Shown piece after piece: positions 25,540-33,790 of a stretch of 64,000 nt of DNA. This DNA comes from Dysgonomonadaceae bacterium PH5-43 (GTDB taxonomy: Bacteria > Bacteroidota > Bacteroidia > Bacteroidales > Azobacteroidaceae), in NCBI GenBank assembly GCA_029916745.1, contig JARXWK010000012.1, forward strand, positions 18,724-82,723, in the 5' to 3' direction. Under the pieces are notes generated by a model. That model saw only the letters and a program-made list of their open reading frames with translations. It did not search any database and had not been told where the DNA came from. The position numbers were made by a program, and so were the translations under genes. Position 1 is the first letter of the stretch. The number at the start of each line of letters is the position of its first letter.

Positions 25540-26232
25540 ATGATTCTTGAAATAAAAGACATAACTAAATCTTACGGACATACGAAAGCTGCAAATAACG
25601 TTTCCTTCAACATACAGAAGGGAGAGATAGTCGGCTTTTTAGGTCCCAACGGAGCAGGAAAATCTACCACTATGAAAATTATTTCGGGATGCACTAACTA
25701 CAATAAGGGCGAGGTGATTATAAACAACATCAACCTAAAAGAAAACCCAATACAAGCCAAAGAACAAATAGGTTTCCTACCAGAAAGCAATCCTCTTTAC
25801 GAGGATATGTATATATATGAATACCTCGATTATGTAGCCGGATTATATCCCACAATCAAGAACCGAAGGGAAAGAATAGAGCAGGTGATACAGCAAACGG
25901 GGATTACGCCGCAACGAAATAAACGTATAAACCAACTCTCGAAAGGCTACAAACAAAGGGTTGGTATTGCGCAGGCTATAATTCACGACCCACACCTTAT
26001 TATATTAGACGAACCTACGTCGGGCTTAGACCCCAATCAGACCGAAGAGATACACAAGCTGCTATTGTCGCTGAAAGAAAACAAGGGTATTTTATTTTCC
26101 TCCCATACCCTCTCGGAAGTGGCAACCATCTGCACGAGAATTGTGTTTATTAACAAAGGTGAAATTAAAGCCGATTTACAGAAAAACGAGATAGAAGATT
26201 TAGATTACTTATTTAAAAAACTTACAAAATGA
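25540..26232 (+). CDS. ABC transporter ATP-binding protein (GldA-like)
   Basis: A 230-residue ABC ATPase with Walker A 'GPNGAGKST' near residue 37, signature 'LSKGYKQRV' near 135, Walker B 'LIILDEPTSGLD' and the switch His in 'SSHTL'. The overall pattern fits the GldA/CcmA-type exporter ATPases of Bacteroidetes. No permease gene is adjacent; instead the stop overlaps the start of a TPM-domain gene by 4 bases. The transport substrate is unknown. Confidence 0.88.
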   Translation: MILEIKDITKSYGHTKAANNVSFNIQKGEIVGFLGPNGAGKSTTMKIISGCTNYNKGEVIINNINLKENPIQAKEQIGFLPESNPLYEDMYIYEYLDYVAGLYPTIKNRRERIEQVIQQTGITPQRNKRINQLSKGYKQRVGIAQAIIHDPHLIILDEPTSGLDPNQTEEIHKLLLSLKENKGILFSSHTLSEVATICTRIVFINKGEIKADLQKNEIEDLDYLFKKLTK

Positions 26233-27503
26233 AAACTAAAAAACTTTGCAAAACCATTTCTCTTACCTTAATCTTATTACTATTTTTTACGTACCACATT
26301 ACTGCACAAGTCTACAACACGGAAACCGTTCCGAACGACAACCTCAAAAATCGTTACGACTTCGTGTCCAACCCCAACTCCATCATATCTCCGAAAGCCG
26401 AGCAGGAGTTAAACAATATTATTATACAAATACAAGATTCTACTTCGGCAGAAGTTGCAGTAGTGTTGCTTAAGTCGATAGGAAATGCCAACATCGGCAA
26501 CTTTGCCACTTCGCTATTCACAAAATGGGGAATTGGCAAGAGCGCAAACGACAACGGTCTCTTATTCTTACTTGTTGAAGATCAGAGGCAAATGGTTTTC
26601 CGAACGGGCTACGGATTAGAGGGTGTGTTGCCCGACATTATTTTATCACGCATTATAAGAAACGACATAACGCCTTATTTAAAACAGGGCAACTACAATC
26701 AGGCGATTATAAACGGTATAAGCGAAATTAAAGCTCTTCTACTTAATCCCGACTCCGTTGACGAGATTATTGCTAACGAACGGGCGGCTCAAGATGCACA
26801 GTATCAGGGAATAATAAACTTCTTCAAAACATTATTAATAATGTATCTGATATTATCGGTGTTTGTTACACTTTCTTTTGTGTTCAGAGCGGCATCTAAA
26901 CTTAAAATGTGGGATAAAGTGCCCGACAAGTACAACGATTTGGCGAATATGAAGTCGTCGGTAATCTTATGCTCAGTATTTTTCCCTATACCGATGTTGT
27001 TATTTGCGGTTTACTATTTCTATAAATTAAACTGGCTGAGAAATAATCCTATAGACTGTCCGGTTTGCCACAGCAAGATGATAAAAGAAGATGACGACGA
27101 AGTCTTAAATTTATTAAACAACTCTCAACTTACAGAAGAAAGCATACGCTCGGTTGATTATGATGTGTGGCATTGCAACAACTGTAAGCACAATGAAATA
27201 TTAGGCTTCGACAATCCAAATTCTTCATACACCGAATGTCCTAACTGTAAAGCTAAGACGTATAACTTGCAACGCGACCATATAGTTAAAAACGCTACTC
27301 CGCTATCGAAGGGTGAGGGAGAAAAAATATACGAATGCAAAAACTGTAAGTTTAAGAAAGCTATACCATATATTATACCTATGATAATAGTAACCTCAAT
27401 TAATAGCGGACGAAGAAGTAGAGGTGGATTTGGCGGAGGCAGTATTGGCGGAGGTTTCGGTGGTGGTCGCACGGGAGGCGGCGGAGCAAGAGGAGGCTGG
27501 TGA
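26229..27503 (+). CDS. TPM-domain membrane protein with Gly-rich tail
   Basis: A 424-residue protein. It has a signal peptide, then a TPM (YgcG/DUF477) domain at about 38-180 ('AEVAVVLLKSIG', 'NDNGLLFLLVEDQR', 'FRTGYGLEG'). Two membrane helices lie near 198-220 and 243-265, followed by a region with several CxxC pairs (CPVC, CNNC, CPNC, CKNC) that resembles zinc ribbons. The tail is a Gly/Arg-rich stretch of about 25 residues ending GARGGW. TPM proteins of this shape are widespread; some act in photosystem repair or as phosphatases, but the role in Bacteroidetes is not established. Translationally coupled to the ABC ATPase. Confidence 0.85.
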   Translation: MKTKKLCKTISLTLILLLFFTYHITAQVYNTETVPNDNLKNRYDFVSNPNSIISPKAEQELNNIIIQIQDSTSAEVAVVLLKSIGNANIGNFATSLFTKWGIGKSANDNGLLFLLVEDQRQMVFRTGYGLEGVLPDIILSRIIRNDITPYLKQGNYNQAIINGISEIKALLLNPDSVDEIIANERAAQDAQYQGIINFFKTLLIMYLILSVFVTLSFVFRAASKLKMWDKVPDKYNDLANMKSSVILCSVFFPIPMLLFAVYYFYKLNWLRNNPIDCPVCHSKMIKEDDDEVLNLLNNSQLTEESIRSVDYDVWHCNNCKHNEILGFDNPNSSYTECPNCKAKTYNLQRDHIVKNATPLSKGEGEKIYECKNCKFKKAIPYIIPMIIVTSINSGRRSRGGFGGGSIGGGFGGGRTGGGGARGGW

Positions 27504-27551
27504 AACATAACAATCTCTGTCTGTTTTTGAATCTTTTCAAAATAAAAATTT

Positions 27552-27596
27552 ATTCGTAATCTTGCGAATTAAAAAACTATTCGTATATTTGCGAAC
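27552..27596 (+). promoter_or_regulatory. Double operator of the ars operon
   Basis: Two copies of an 18-bp imperfect palindrome, ATTCGTAATCTTGCGAAT (27552-27569) and ATTCGTATATTTGCGAAC (27579-27596), 27 bp apart. The second contains the -7 box, so a bound ArsR would block transcription directly. The likely ligand-free repressor is the ArsR encoded 17 bases downstream. Confidence 0.75.
27584..27591 (+). promoter_or_regulatory. -7 box of the ars operon
   Basis: TATATTTG, exact TAnnTTTG, embedded in the second operator half-pair. Confidence 0.65.
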
Positions 27597-27612
27597 TGAA
27601 AATAATAAAGCA

Positions 27613-27933
27613 ATGCAAAAGCAAAAACTTACAAAGGAACAGGAACAGATAGCACGTTTTGCTAAAGCAATGGGGCATCCCATACGGATTGCGATACTCC
27701 AGATGCTTGCCAGCCAAACGTGTTGTTTTCACGGAGATATGTCGGAATTACTACCTATCGCCAAAAGCACCTTGTCTCAGCATTTGAATGAATTGAAAGA
27801 TGCGGAATTGATACAAGGAGAAATCACACCTCCAACGGTTAAGTATTGTATCAATAAAGAAAATTGGACTTTTGTAAAAGAGCTGTTAGGCGGATTTATA
27901 GAAAGTGTGGCAACATCGAAAGGTGGCTGTTAA
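27613..27933 (+). CDS. arsR: ArsR family metalloregulator
   Basis: A 106-residue winged-helix repressor with 'AKAMGHPIRIAILQML' at residues 17-32 and the recognition helix in 'PIAKSTLSQHLNELKDAELI'. Adjacent cysteines 37 and 38, a cysteine near residue 80 and a C-terminal GGC are candidates for the trivalent arsenic site. The frame reaches back to 27562, inside the operator; ATG 27613 is preferred. It opens an operon of organoarsenical resistance genes. Confidence 0.9.
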   Translation: MQKQKLTKEQEQIARFAKAMGHPIRIAILQMLASQTCCFHGDMSELLPIAKSTLSQHLNELKDAELIQGEITPPTVKYCINKENWTFVKELLGGFIESVATSKGGC

Positions 27934-28020
27934 TAGCTGTTTTTTTGTCTGGAGTATTCGTTGAATTACGAACTGCGAACAGAGGATATAAAGTTAAACG
28001 ATAATTAAAAAACAATCAAC

Positions 28021-28452
28021 ATGAAAAAAAGTATTCTATTTGGATTACTGGTCTTATTACTGACCGCTTGTGGTGGTAATACACAAAAAAACAATCAAGA
28101 ATCATCTGGTGTAACGGAAGTCAAAACGCAACTTGCTGATACTTCCACGGTAAATGTTTACTATTTCCACGGTAAACAGCGTTGTAAAACGTGCATTGCG
28201 GTAGGTGATGTTACAGAAAAAACGATAAAGGAACTTTATACGGATAATCCTTATGTGAAATTCATTGAAGTAAAGACCGATGAAGAGCAAAATGCTTCGC
28301 TTGTAGAAGAATACGAAGTAACATGGAACGCCCTCATCATTGCTAAAGGCGATAACCATGTTGAAATAACCAAAGAGGCATTTGCCAATGCTTTGAACAG
28401 TCCTGAAAACCTTGCCAACCTTATCAAAACCGAAGTCGATAAAAGGTTATGA
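28021..28452 (+). CDS. arsF: ArsF-family thioredoxin-like lipoprotein
   Basis: A 143-residue lipoprotein (lipobox LTAC) with a thioredoxin-like fold and the pair CKTC in 'HGKQRCKTCIAVG'. It resembles the ArsF family, described with ArsE and ArsG in resistance to nitro- and amino-aromatic arsenicals (roxarsone type), where it is linked to reduction of the nitro group. The following gene overlaps its stop by 4 bases. The biochemical role is taken from the family. Confidence 0.78.
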   Translation: MKKSILFGLLVLLLTACGGNTQKNNQESSGVTEVKTQLADTSTVNVYYFHGKQRCKTCIAVGDVTEKTIKELYTDNPYVKFIEVKTDEEQNASLVEEYEVTWNALIIAKGDNHVEITKEAFANALNSPENLANLIKTEVDKRL

Positions 28453-29150
28453 TGGAGTATTTACAAAACCTTGCCGACGGATCAAATTGGCCGATACTAA
28501 CAACGTTTGTATTAGGCTTAATGACTGCTATCAGTCCTTGTCCGTTGGCAACGAACATTACAGCAACCGCCTATTTGAGCAAAGATATAGGCGTGAAACA
28601 CCGTGTGTTACTCAACGGATTGTTTTATACGCTTGGACGGATGTTCACTTATACAGCACTCGGACTTATATTTTATTTCGGTGCAAGCCAGTTTCAGGTA
28701 GCACGGCTATTACAGAACATCGGTGGTGTGTGGTTGGGTATAGCGCTTATCGTTATCGGAATTTTAATGCTCGACATTATTAAATGGAATATTCCGGGAA
28801 TGGGAAAGTTCAGATTCAAACTCGAAAAGAAAAAAGGCAGGAAAAGTTACCTTGATGCCTTTATTCTCGGATTATTATTCGCACTTGCCTTTTGCCCATA
28901 CAGCGGGGTACTTTATTTCGGCGGTCTGATTCCTATAACTATCGCCAGTCCGTCAGGGCTGTTACTCCCTCCTGTATTTGCCATAGCAACAGGACTTCCC
29001 GTAATCGTTATAGCGTGGCTTTTAGCATACAGTGTCGGCAATGTCGGTAAGTTCTACAACAAAATGAACGTCTTTCAAAAATGGTTTAAGCGTATAGTTG
29101 CAGCCCTATTTATTATGGTTGGGATTTATTATGTCATCATAAGTGTTTAG
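28449..29150 (+). CDS. arsG: ArsG-family aromatic arsenical efflux permease (CcdA-like)
   Basis: A 233-residue membrane protein of the DsbD/CcdA/LysE-like fold with about six helices. It has a Pro-flanked cysteine in 'ISPCPLATN' near residue 30 and another in 'ALAFCPYSG' near 144, the paired cysteines typical of CcdA relatives. ArsG proteins export trivalent aromatic arsenicals. Start ATG 28449 overlaps the arsF stop. Confidence 0.82.
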   Translation: MMEYLQNLADGSNWPILTTFVLGLMTAISPCPLATNITATAYLSKDIGVKHRVLLNGLFYTLGRMFTYTALGLIFYFGASQFQVARLLQNIGGVWLGIALIVIGILMLDIIKWNIPGMGKFRFKLEKKKGRKSYLDAFILGLLFALAFCPYSGVLYFGGLIPITIASPSGLLLPPVFAIATGLPVIVIAWLLAYSVGNVGKFYNKMNVFQKWFKRIVAALFIMVGIYYVIISV

Positions 29151-29173
29151 AAACAAATTTAATATAACAAGGT

Positions 29174-29410
29174 ATGGAAATTATTGTATTGGGTACAGGT
29201 TGCACCAAATGTAAAACAACCTATGAAATTGTAAAGAAAGTAATCACAGAAAACAATCTGGATGTAAATCTCTCCAAACAAGAAGATATTATGGAAATTA
29301 TGAAATATAATGTGATGACTTTGCCGGGCATAGTTGTAGACGGTGAAGTAAAAATCAAAGGCTATGTTCCTTCCGAAAGTGAAATTCTGAAGATAATTCG
29401 TAACTTTTAA
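29174..29410 (+). CDS. arsE: ArsE-type small thioredoxin-like protein
   Basis: A 78-residue redox protein with the active pair in 'GTGCTKCKTTYEI' (residues 8-20) and the cis-Pro region 'TLPGIVVDGEV'. Such mini-thioredoxins accompany ArsF and ArsG and probably deliver electrons or pass bound arsenic. Located 23 bases after arsG and 12 before the permease. Confidence 0.8.
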   Translation: MEIIVLGTGCTKCKTTYEIVKKVITENNLDVNLSKQEDIMEIMKYNVMTLPGIVVDGEVKIKGYVPSESEILKIIRNF

Positions 29411-29422
29411 TTCGTAATTGAT

Positions 29423-30757
29423 ATGAAAGAGTTAAAAATCCTACTTTGGATGATCGTTATTTTTGCTGCGGTATTTTTCCTGCCGTTAGAAAGTGAACGG
29501 TTTATGACTGCGATTGATGCTACACTCGACCTATCGAAATGGTACGCACAAGAGCACGTTATTATGTGCCTTCTGCCTGCCTTTTTCATTGCAGGCGTGA
29601 TAGCAGTTTTTATCAGTCAGGGTGCAGTATTGAAATATTTCGGAGCCAATGCAAAGAAATGGCTTTCCTATACTGTTGCTGCTGTTTCGGGTGCTATCTT
29701 GGCGGTATGTTCCTGTACGATATTACCCTTGTTTACCAGTATTTATAAACGTGGAGCCGGATTAGGGCCTGCTATTGCATTCCTGTATTCAGGACCGGCA
29801 ATCAGCATACTGTCTATTATTCTCACATGGCGTATTCTTGGAGTGGAAATGGGTGTCGCCCGTATGATTGGGGCAGTTACATTTTCTGTTATTATCGGAC
29901 TGATGATGTCGTTTATCTATCGCAAAGAGGAAAAAGCGAAAAAAGAAGAACAGATGAACATTACTGTTCCTCCAGCTAAACGCCCGATGTCGAAAACTAT
30001 GTTTCATTTCTTCACTTTGGTGTTGATACTTGTCTTTGCTAATTGGGGCGCACCTGCTGCCGATGATACTTCGAGTATCTGGTTCTACATATTTACTTAT
30101 AAATGGTATATTACAGGGGTATTGGCTCTTATGCTTGCCTATTCTCTGATAGCCATATTAAAGATTAAATGGCAATGGGTTATAACCGGAGTTATTGCTA
30201 CGGCAAGTTCGGCGGTATTGGCAAACCTGCTTATACCAAATCCGAAACTGGTTCCGCTTGTTCCGATGATTGTCGGTATTACTGCCCTATCCCTTATTAC
30301 CTTGTTGGATAAACGTGATCCAGAAAATAAAGAATGGACACTCTCAGCATGGGGATTCGCCAAACAGATTATGCCGTTGCTCGCTATCGGAGTGGTTACA
30401 GCAGGCTTTCTACTCGGCTCTACGCACGATAATACTGCGATTGCGGGTGTGATACCCAACGAATGGATTGAATGGGCAGTAGGTGGAAACTCACTTTTAT
30501 CTAATTTTTTTGCCAGTTTTACAGGAGCGTTTATGTACTTTGCCACACTAACCGAAGTGCCTATAATTCAAGGATTACTTGCTTCTGGTATGGGAAAAGG
30601 TCCAGCATTAGCTTTGCTACTGGCGGGTCCTTCACTATCCCTGCCTAATATGCTTGTTATACGTGGAGTTATGGGCACGCAAAAAACTATTGTTTATGTA
30701 ACGTTGGTTATCATTATGGCAACAATCTCGGGTCTCGTTTACGGAGCATTTTTTTAA
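29423..30757 (+). CDS. Permease (COG0701/ArsP-like)
   Basis: A 444-residue membrane protein with about ten helices in two halves. It has the cysteine-containing motif 'AVCSCTILPLFTSIYKRGAG' near residues 93-112, followed by 'FLYSGPAISI'. This is the hallmark of the DUF318/ArsP-type permeases, some of which export trivalent organoarsenicals. A large central loop with Lys/Glu separates the halves (about 170-190). It is the last gene of the ars operon; a role in arsenical efflux is inferred from context. Confidence 0.82.
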   Translation: MKELKILLWMIVIFAAVFFLPLESERFMTAIDATLDLSKWYAQEHVIMCLLPAFFIAGVIAVFISQGAVLKYFGANAKKWLSYTVAAVSGAILAVCSCTILPLFTSIYKRGAGLGPAIAFLYSGPAISILSIILTWRILGVEMGVARMIGAVTFSVIIGLMMSFIYRKEEKAKKEEQMNITVPPAKRPMSKTMFHFFTLVLILVFANWGAPAADDTSSIWFYIFTYKWYITGVLALMLAYSLIAILKIKWQWVITGVIATASSAVLANLLIPNPKLVPLVPMIVGITALSLITLLDKRDPENKEWTLSAWGFAKQIMPLLAIGVVTAGFLLGSTHDNTAIAGVIPNEWIEWAVGGNSLLSNFFASFTGAFMYFATLTEVPIIQGLLASGMGKGPALALLLAGPSLSLPNMLVIRGVMGTQKTIVYVTLVIIMATISGLVYGAFF

Positions 30758-30837
30758 TAATACAACTGTTATACTTACTTATTAGAAACTTTCAGGTAAT
30801 TAATATTTCTTTTCTTTGTTAAACAAAATATTATTTT

Positions 30838-30845
30838 TACATTTG
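30838..30845 (+). promoter_or_regulatory. -7 box of the OmpA-like gene
   Basis: TACATTTG, exact TAnnTTTG, 43 bases before the ATG at 30888. Confidence 0.55.
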
Positions 30846-30887
30846 TTGCCAAATTAAGGATATAATATTCTATTAAATAAATTATTT

Positions 30888-32411
30888 ATGAAAAATTTCA
30901 ATTTACTATTGATTGCTGTATTGTTGGGTTTCGCAACAACATTGGTAGCTCAAAACAAAGAACGCCCTTGGGCTGTGAGTCTTTATGGTGTAAAGACTGA
31001 GTATTTGGGAGATATGAGAACCTATTCACACATAGGATCAACCTCAAATTGGTTTAACTACACAAAAAACACTATTTTTAATTTCGATCAATTTTATGGA
31101 GGCGGAGGTCTTTCTGTAGACAGATACCTAAGTCGCTTTTTTGATTTAGGGATTTATGGTTCGTACGGAACTATTGGATACGACTTATACGACGATGGTT
31201 CTTTTACTCACAGAAACTTTGATGCAAATGTAGCCAGTGCAAAACTTCAAACAAGAATTAAGTTTTTAGGAATGGACGATTGCGCTGTAGTTCCTTACAT
31301 CTCAATAGGTGTTGGTGGTTTAGCTTACTTCGATGTGTCGAGTAAGGTTAACGCAAACGGCAACTACTTCACAGGTTACCAAGGAGAGAACCTACCTTTC
31401 TCTAAACAAGAATATAGTGGCGATAACCCTGGTTTCGCAGGTATCGTAACAGGAGGTTTAGGTCTTGAAGTTAGATTATCTAAAGTTGTAAGCTTAAGAT
31501 ATCAAGCTGACTTTGGTTGGACAACTTCAGACAAATACGATATGTTTAAGAACGGCAACGGTAAAGATATGCAACTACAACATAACGTAGGTATATCGTT
31601 TGCTTTCGGAAAAGGAAAACGTGATAGAGATAAAGACGGTGTTTATGATGATGTAGACAGATGTCTTGGAACTCCTTTCGGCGTAACAGTTGACGAGTTT
31701 GGTTGTCCTGTAGATTCTGACGGTGATGGCGTAGCTGATTATCTTGATAAATGTCCTGATACTCCTCGTGGAGCAAAAGTTGATGCTAACGGTTGTCCTG
31801 TAGATTCTGACGGCGACGGTGTTGCAGACTACCTTGACAAATGTCCTAACACTCCTGCTGGTGTGAAAGTTGACGCTAACGGTTGTCCAGTTGACTCTGA
31901 CGGTGACGGTGTTGCAGACTATCTTGACAAATGTCCTAACACTCCTGCTGGTGTGAAAGTTGACGCTAACGGTTGTCCAGTTGACTCTGACGGTGACGGT
32001 GTTGCAGACTATCTTGACAAATGTCCTAACACTCCTGCTGGTGTGAAAGTTGATGCTAACGGTTGTCCGCTTATTCCTGAATTAGACGAGAAAGTTCTTT
32101 TCGATACAGGTAAATCAGTTATCAAATCAGAAGCTAACCCAACACTTGACAAAGTTGTTGAATTGCTAAACGCTAATTCTGAACTTAAGATTAAGATTAA
32201 TGGTCATACCGACAATACAGGTAGCGAAAGATTGAATAGTAAACTTTCTATAAACAGAGCTAAAGCTGTTGAAAAATACTTAGTAGATAAAGGCATTAGC
32301 CAAGATAGAATTTCTACTGAAGGTTTTGGATATAGCAAACCAATCTCTGATAATTCAACAACAGAAGGACGTTCTCAAAACAGACGTGTGGAAATTGTTT
32401 GGAACAATTAA
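30888..32411 (+). CDS. OmpA family outer-membrane protein with thrombospondin type 3 repeats
   Basis: A 507-residue protein with a signal peptide (cleavage after about residue 21). An N-terminal eight-strand-type barrel spans about 22-245, a calcium-binding thrombospondin type 3 region about 248-395, and a C-terminal OmpA domain that binds peptidoglycan 400-507 ('GHTDNTGS', 'RAKAVEKYL', 'SQNRRVEI'). The TSP3 region holds four 30-residue repeats starting DSDGDGVADYLDKCP; the last three are almost identical. Expected to be abundant, linking outer membrane and cell wall. Single-gene unit with a strong terminator. Confidence 0.93.
   Translation: MKNFNLLLIAVLLGFATTLVAQNKERPWAVSLYGVKTEYLGDMRTYSHIGSTSNWFNYTKNTIFNFDQFYGGGGLSVDRYLSRFFDLGIYGSYGTIGYDLYDDGSFTHRNFDANVASAKLQTRIKFLGMDDCAVVPYISIGVGGLAYFDVSSKVNANGNYFTGYQGENLPFSKQEYSGDNPGFAGIVTGGLGLEVRLSKVVSLRYQADFGWTTSDKYDMFKNGNGKDMQLQHNVGISFAFGKGKRDRDKDGVYDDVDRCLGTPFGVTVDEFGCPVDSDGDGVADYLDKCPDTPRGAKVDANGCPVDSDGDGVADYLDKCPNTPAGVKVDANGCPVDSDGDGVADYLDKCPNTPAGVKVDANGCPVDSDGDGVADYLDKCPNTPAGVKVDANGCPLIPELDEKVLFDTGKSVIKSEANPTLDKVVELLNANSELKIKINGHTDNTGSERLNSKLSINRAKAVEKYLVDKGISQDRISTEGFGYSKPISDNSTTEGRSQNRRVEIVWNN
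31713..32072 (+). repeat. Four in-frame 90-bp repeats in the OmpA-like gene
   Basis: Four 90-bp units encode the 30-residue calcium-binding repeat. The last two or three are nearly identical at the DNA level, including silent positions, which points to recent duplication and possible length variation. Confidence 0.9.
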
Positions 32412-32433
32412 GAAACGTTTTTAAGTAAAACAT

Positions 32434-32470
32434 AAAAAAGCTCTGTCAATTATTTGGCAGAGCTTTTTTT
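32434..32470 (+). terminator. Terminator of the OmpA-like gene
   Basis: AAAAAAGCTCTGTCAA pairs with TTGGCAGAGCTTTTTT (one G-U), ending in a T-run. Confidence 0.85.
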
Positions 32471-32511
32471 GTGTTCGTTTTATTATTGAGCAGTAAAACA
32501 ATCTTAGTAAA

Positions 32512-32799
32512 AGGACTACTAAGGGGAGGTTAGTAGGTAACCCCATTTCTTTCTTATAAGAGACCCCATTTCTTTCTTAGTAGATAGGCGAGGTGCTTCT
32601 TAGTAGAGACCCCTCCTCTCTCTTAGTAGATAGGGGAGCTGCTTCTTAGTAGAGACCCGATGCCTCTCTTTATAGAACCGCCTAATCTCTCTTAGTAGAA
32701 CCACCCCGTCGTTCTTAGTAGAGAGACATCGCCTCTCTTAGTAGAGACACGAGGTGTCTCTTAGTAGAGAGACGACCCTAAGTGAAGCTTTGCATTTTT
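32512..32799 (-). repeat. 23-bp-period array, copy 2 (TCTACTAAGA family)
   Basis: The cleanest copy. On the plus strand the cores (TCTTAGTAGA, reverse complement of TCTACTAAGA) begin at 32552, 32575, 32598, 32621, 32644, 32667, 32690, 32713, 32736 and 32759: ten cores with nine steps of exactly 23 bp. Eight cores are perfect. Read on the minus strand it starts with the same leader as copy 1, identical over more than 40 bases (AAAAATGCAAAGCTTCACTT onward). It ends with CTACTAA/TTAGTAG inverted around GGGGAGG (32515-32535). The leader overlaps the 3' end of prmA. Confidence 0.93.
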
Positions 32800-33638
32800 T
32801 GAACTGAGAAATGCACAGCGCACCAGTTGTTTTTCTCTTTAAAAGAGACAAATTTTAGACCGTATTCTTGGCATTTTTTCATTATAATGTCTATGTCTTC
32901 TTGGTAAAAGCCACTCATATATAACGAAGAACCCTGCTTCATACATTTAGCATAAGTAGGTATGTCTTCTAATAAAATATTGCGATTAATGTTTGCGAAG
33001 ATAAAATCATATTTGTCATCTCCAAGTAGCGAGGCGTCACCTAAAGCTACCGCTATGTCGGGGGTATTGTTTAATCGTATATTTTCTAATGAATTTTCGT
33101 AAGCCCACTGATCTATATCTATAGCCATAACGGGATTTGCTCCTTTCATACTGGCAAGGATTGCCAGAACGGCAGTGCCACACCCCATATCTAATAACGA
33201 TTTGTTTGTTAAATCTAAATCAAGCATATATGATACCATAAGACTTGTGGTGGAATGGTGTCCTGTGCCAAAAGCCATCTTTGGGTCGATGGTAATATCG
33301 TAATCTAAAGAAGGAATATCTTTGTGAAACGAACTGTGTATAACAACTCTATCGTCTATTATTATAGGTTGAAAGAAATTCTTTTCCCATTCTTCATTCC
33401 AGTCTTTACTTTTAATAAATTCAATATGATATTTGACATTGGTGTCTATTAAAGGTAGATTTTCTAATGTTTCGGCAAGATTTTCTTCCGAATAAAGATT
33501 TTCGGGCACATAAGCATCTAAGCCTTTATCCGATTCAACAAAGCTTTCGAAACCTATATCCGACAATAATGCCGAAATTATATCCCTATTTGTCTCCGTG
33601 TTAGGAGTAAGTGTTAATTTTAATTCGTAATAATCCAT
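32778..33638 (-). CDS. prmA: Ribosomal protein L11 methyltransferase
   Basis: SAM-dependent methyltransferase that trimethylates ribosomal protein L11. The 286 residues have the N-terminal substrate-recognition region and the SAM motif 'LLDMGCGTAVLAI' near residue 150, then 'FANINRNIL' near 216 in place of the more common NPPF-like motif. The last codons (KMQSFT and the TAG) lie inside the leader of the 23-bp-period array, so the C-terminus appears to have been supplied by the repeat. Confidence 0.92.
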   Translation of the reverse strand: MDYYELKLTLTPNTETNRDIISALLSDIGFESFVESDKGLDAYVPENLYSEENLAETLENLPLIDTNVKYHIEFIKSKDWNEEWEKNFFQPIIIDDRVVIHSSFHKDIPSLDYDITIDPKMAFGTGHHSTTSLMVSYMLDLDLTNKSLLDMGCGTAVLAILASMKGANPVMAIDIDQWAYENSLENIRLNNTPDIAVALGDASLLGDDKYDFIFANINRNILLEDIPTYAKCMKQGSSLYMSGFYQEDIDIIMKKCQEYGLKFVSFKEKNNWCAVHFSVQKMQSFT

Positions 33639-33670
33639 ATATAAAAATAATGATTGCGTTCTTTTCTTTA

Positions 33671-33678
33671 CAAAAGTA
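33671..33678 (-). promoter_or_regulatory. -7 box of prmA
   Basis: TACTTTTG on the minus strand, exact TAnnTTTG, 33 bases before the ATG at 33638. Confidence 0.55.
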
Positions 33679-33790
33679 TATTTTTTTATTAATATAGTTT
33701 CATATAAGAAGAAAAATGACGAAATTTGTCGCTCTTTAATCGCATCATATAATATTGATATAGTATAAACTCAAAATAACTAAAAGGAAA

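Noticed and set aside
27158..27508. Proline-rich frame on the minus strand
   Set aside because: It is the reverse of the Gly-rich tail and zinc-ribbon region of the TPM gene; no start signal of its own.
30888..32411. Assembly error in the OmpA-like gene repeats
   Set aside because: The four units differ at several positions and keep the reading frame, as real thrombospondin type 3 repeats do; copy number could still be checked.
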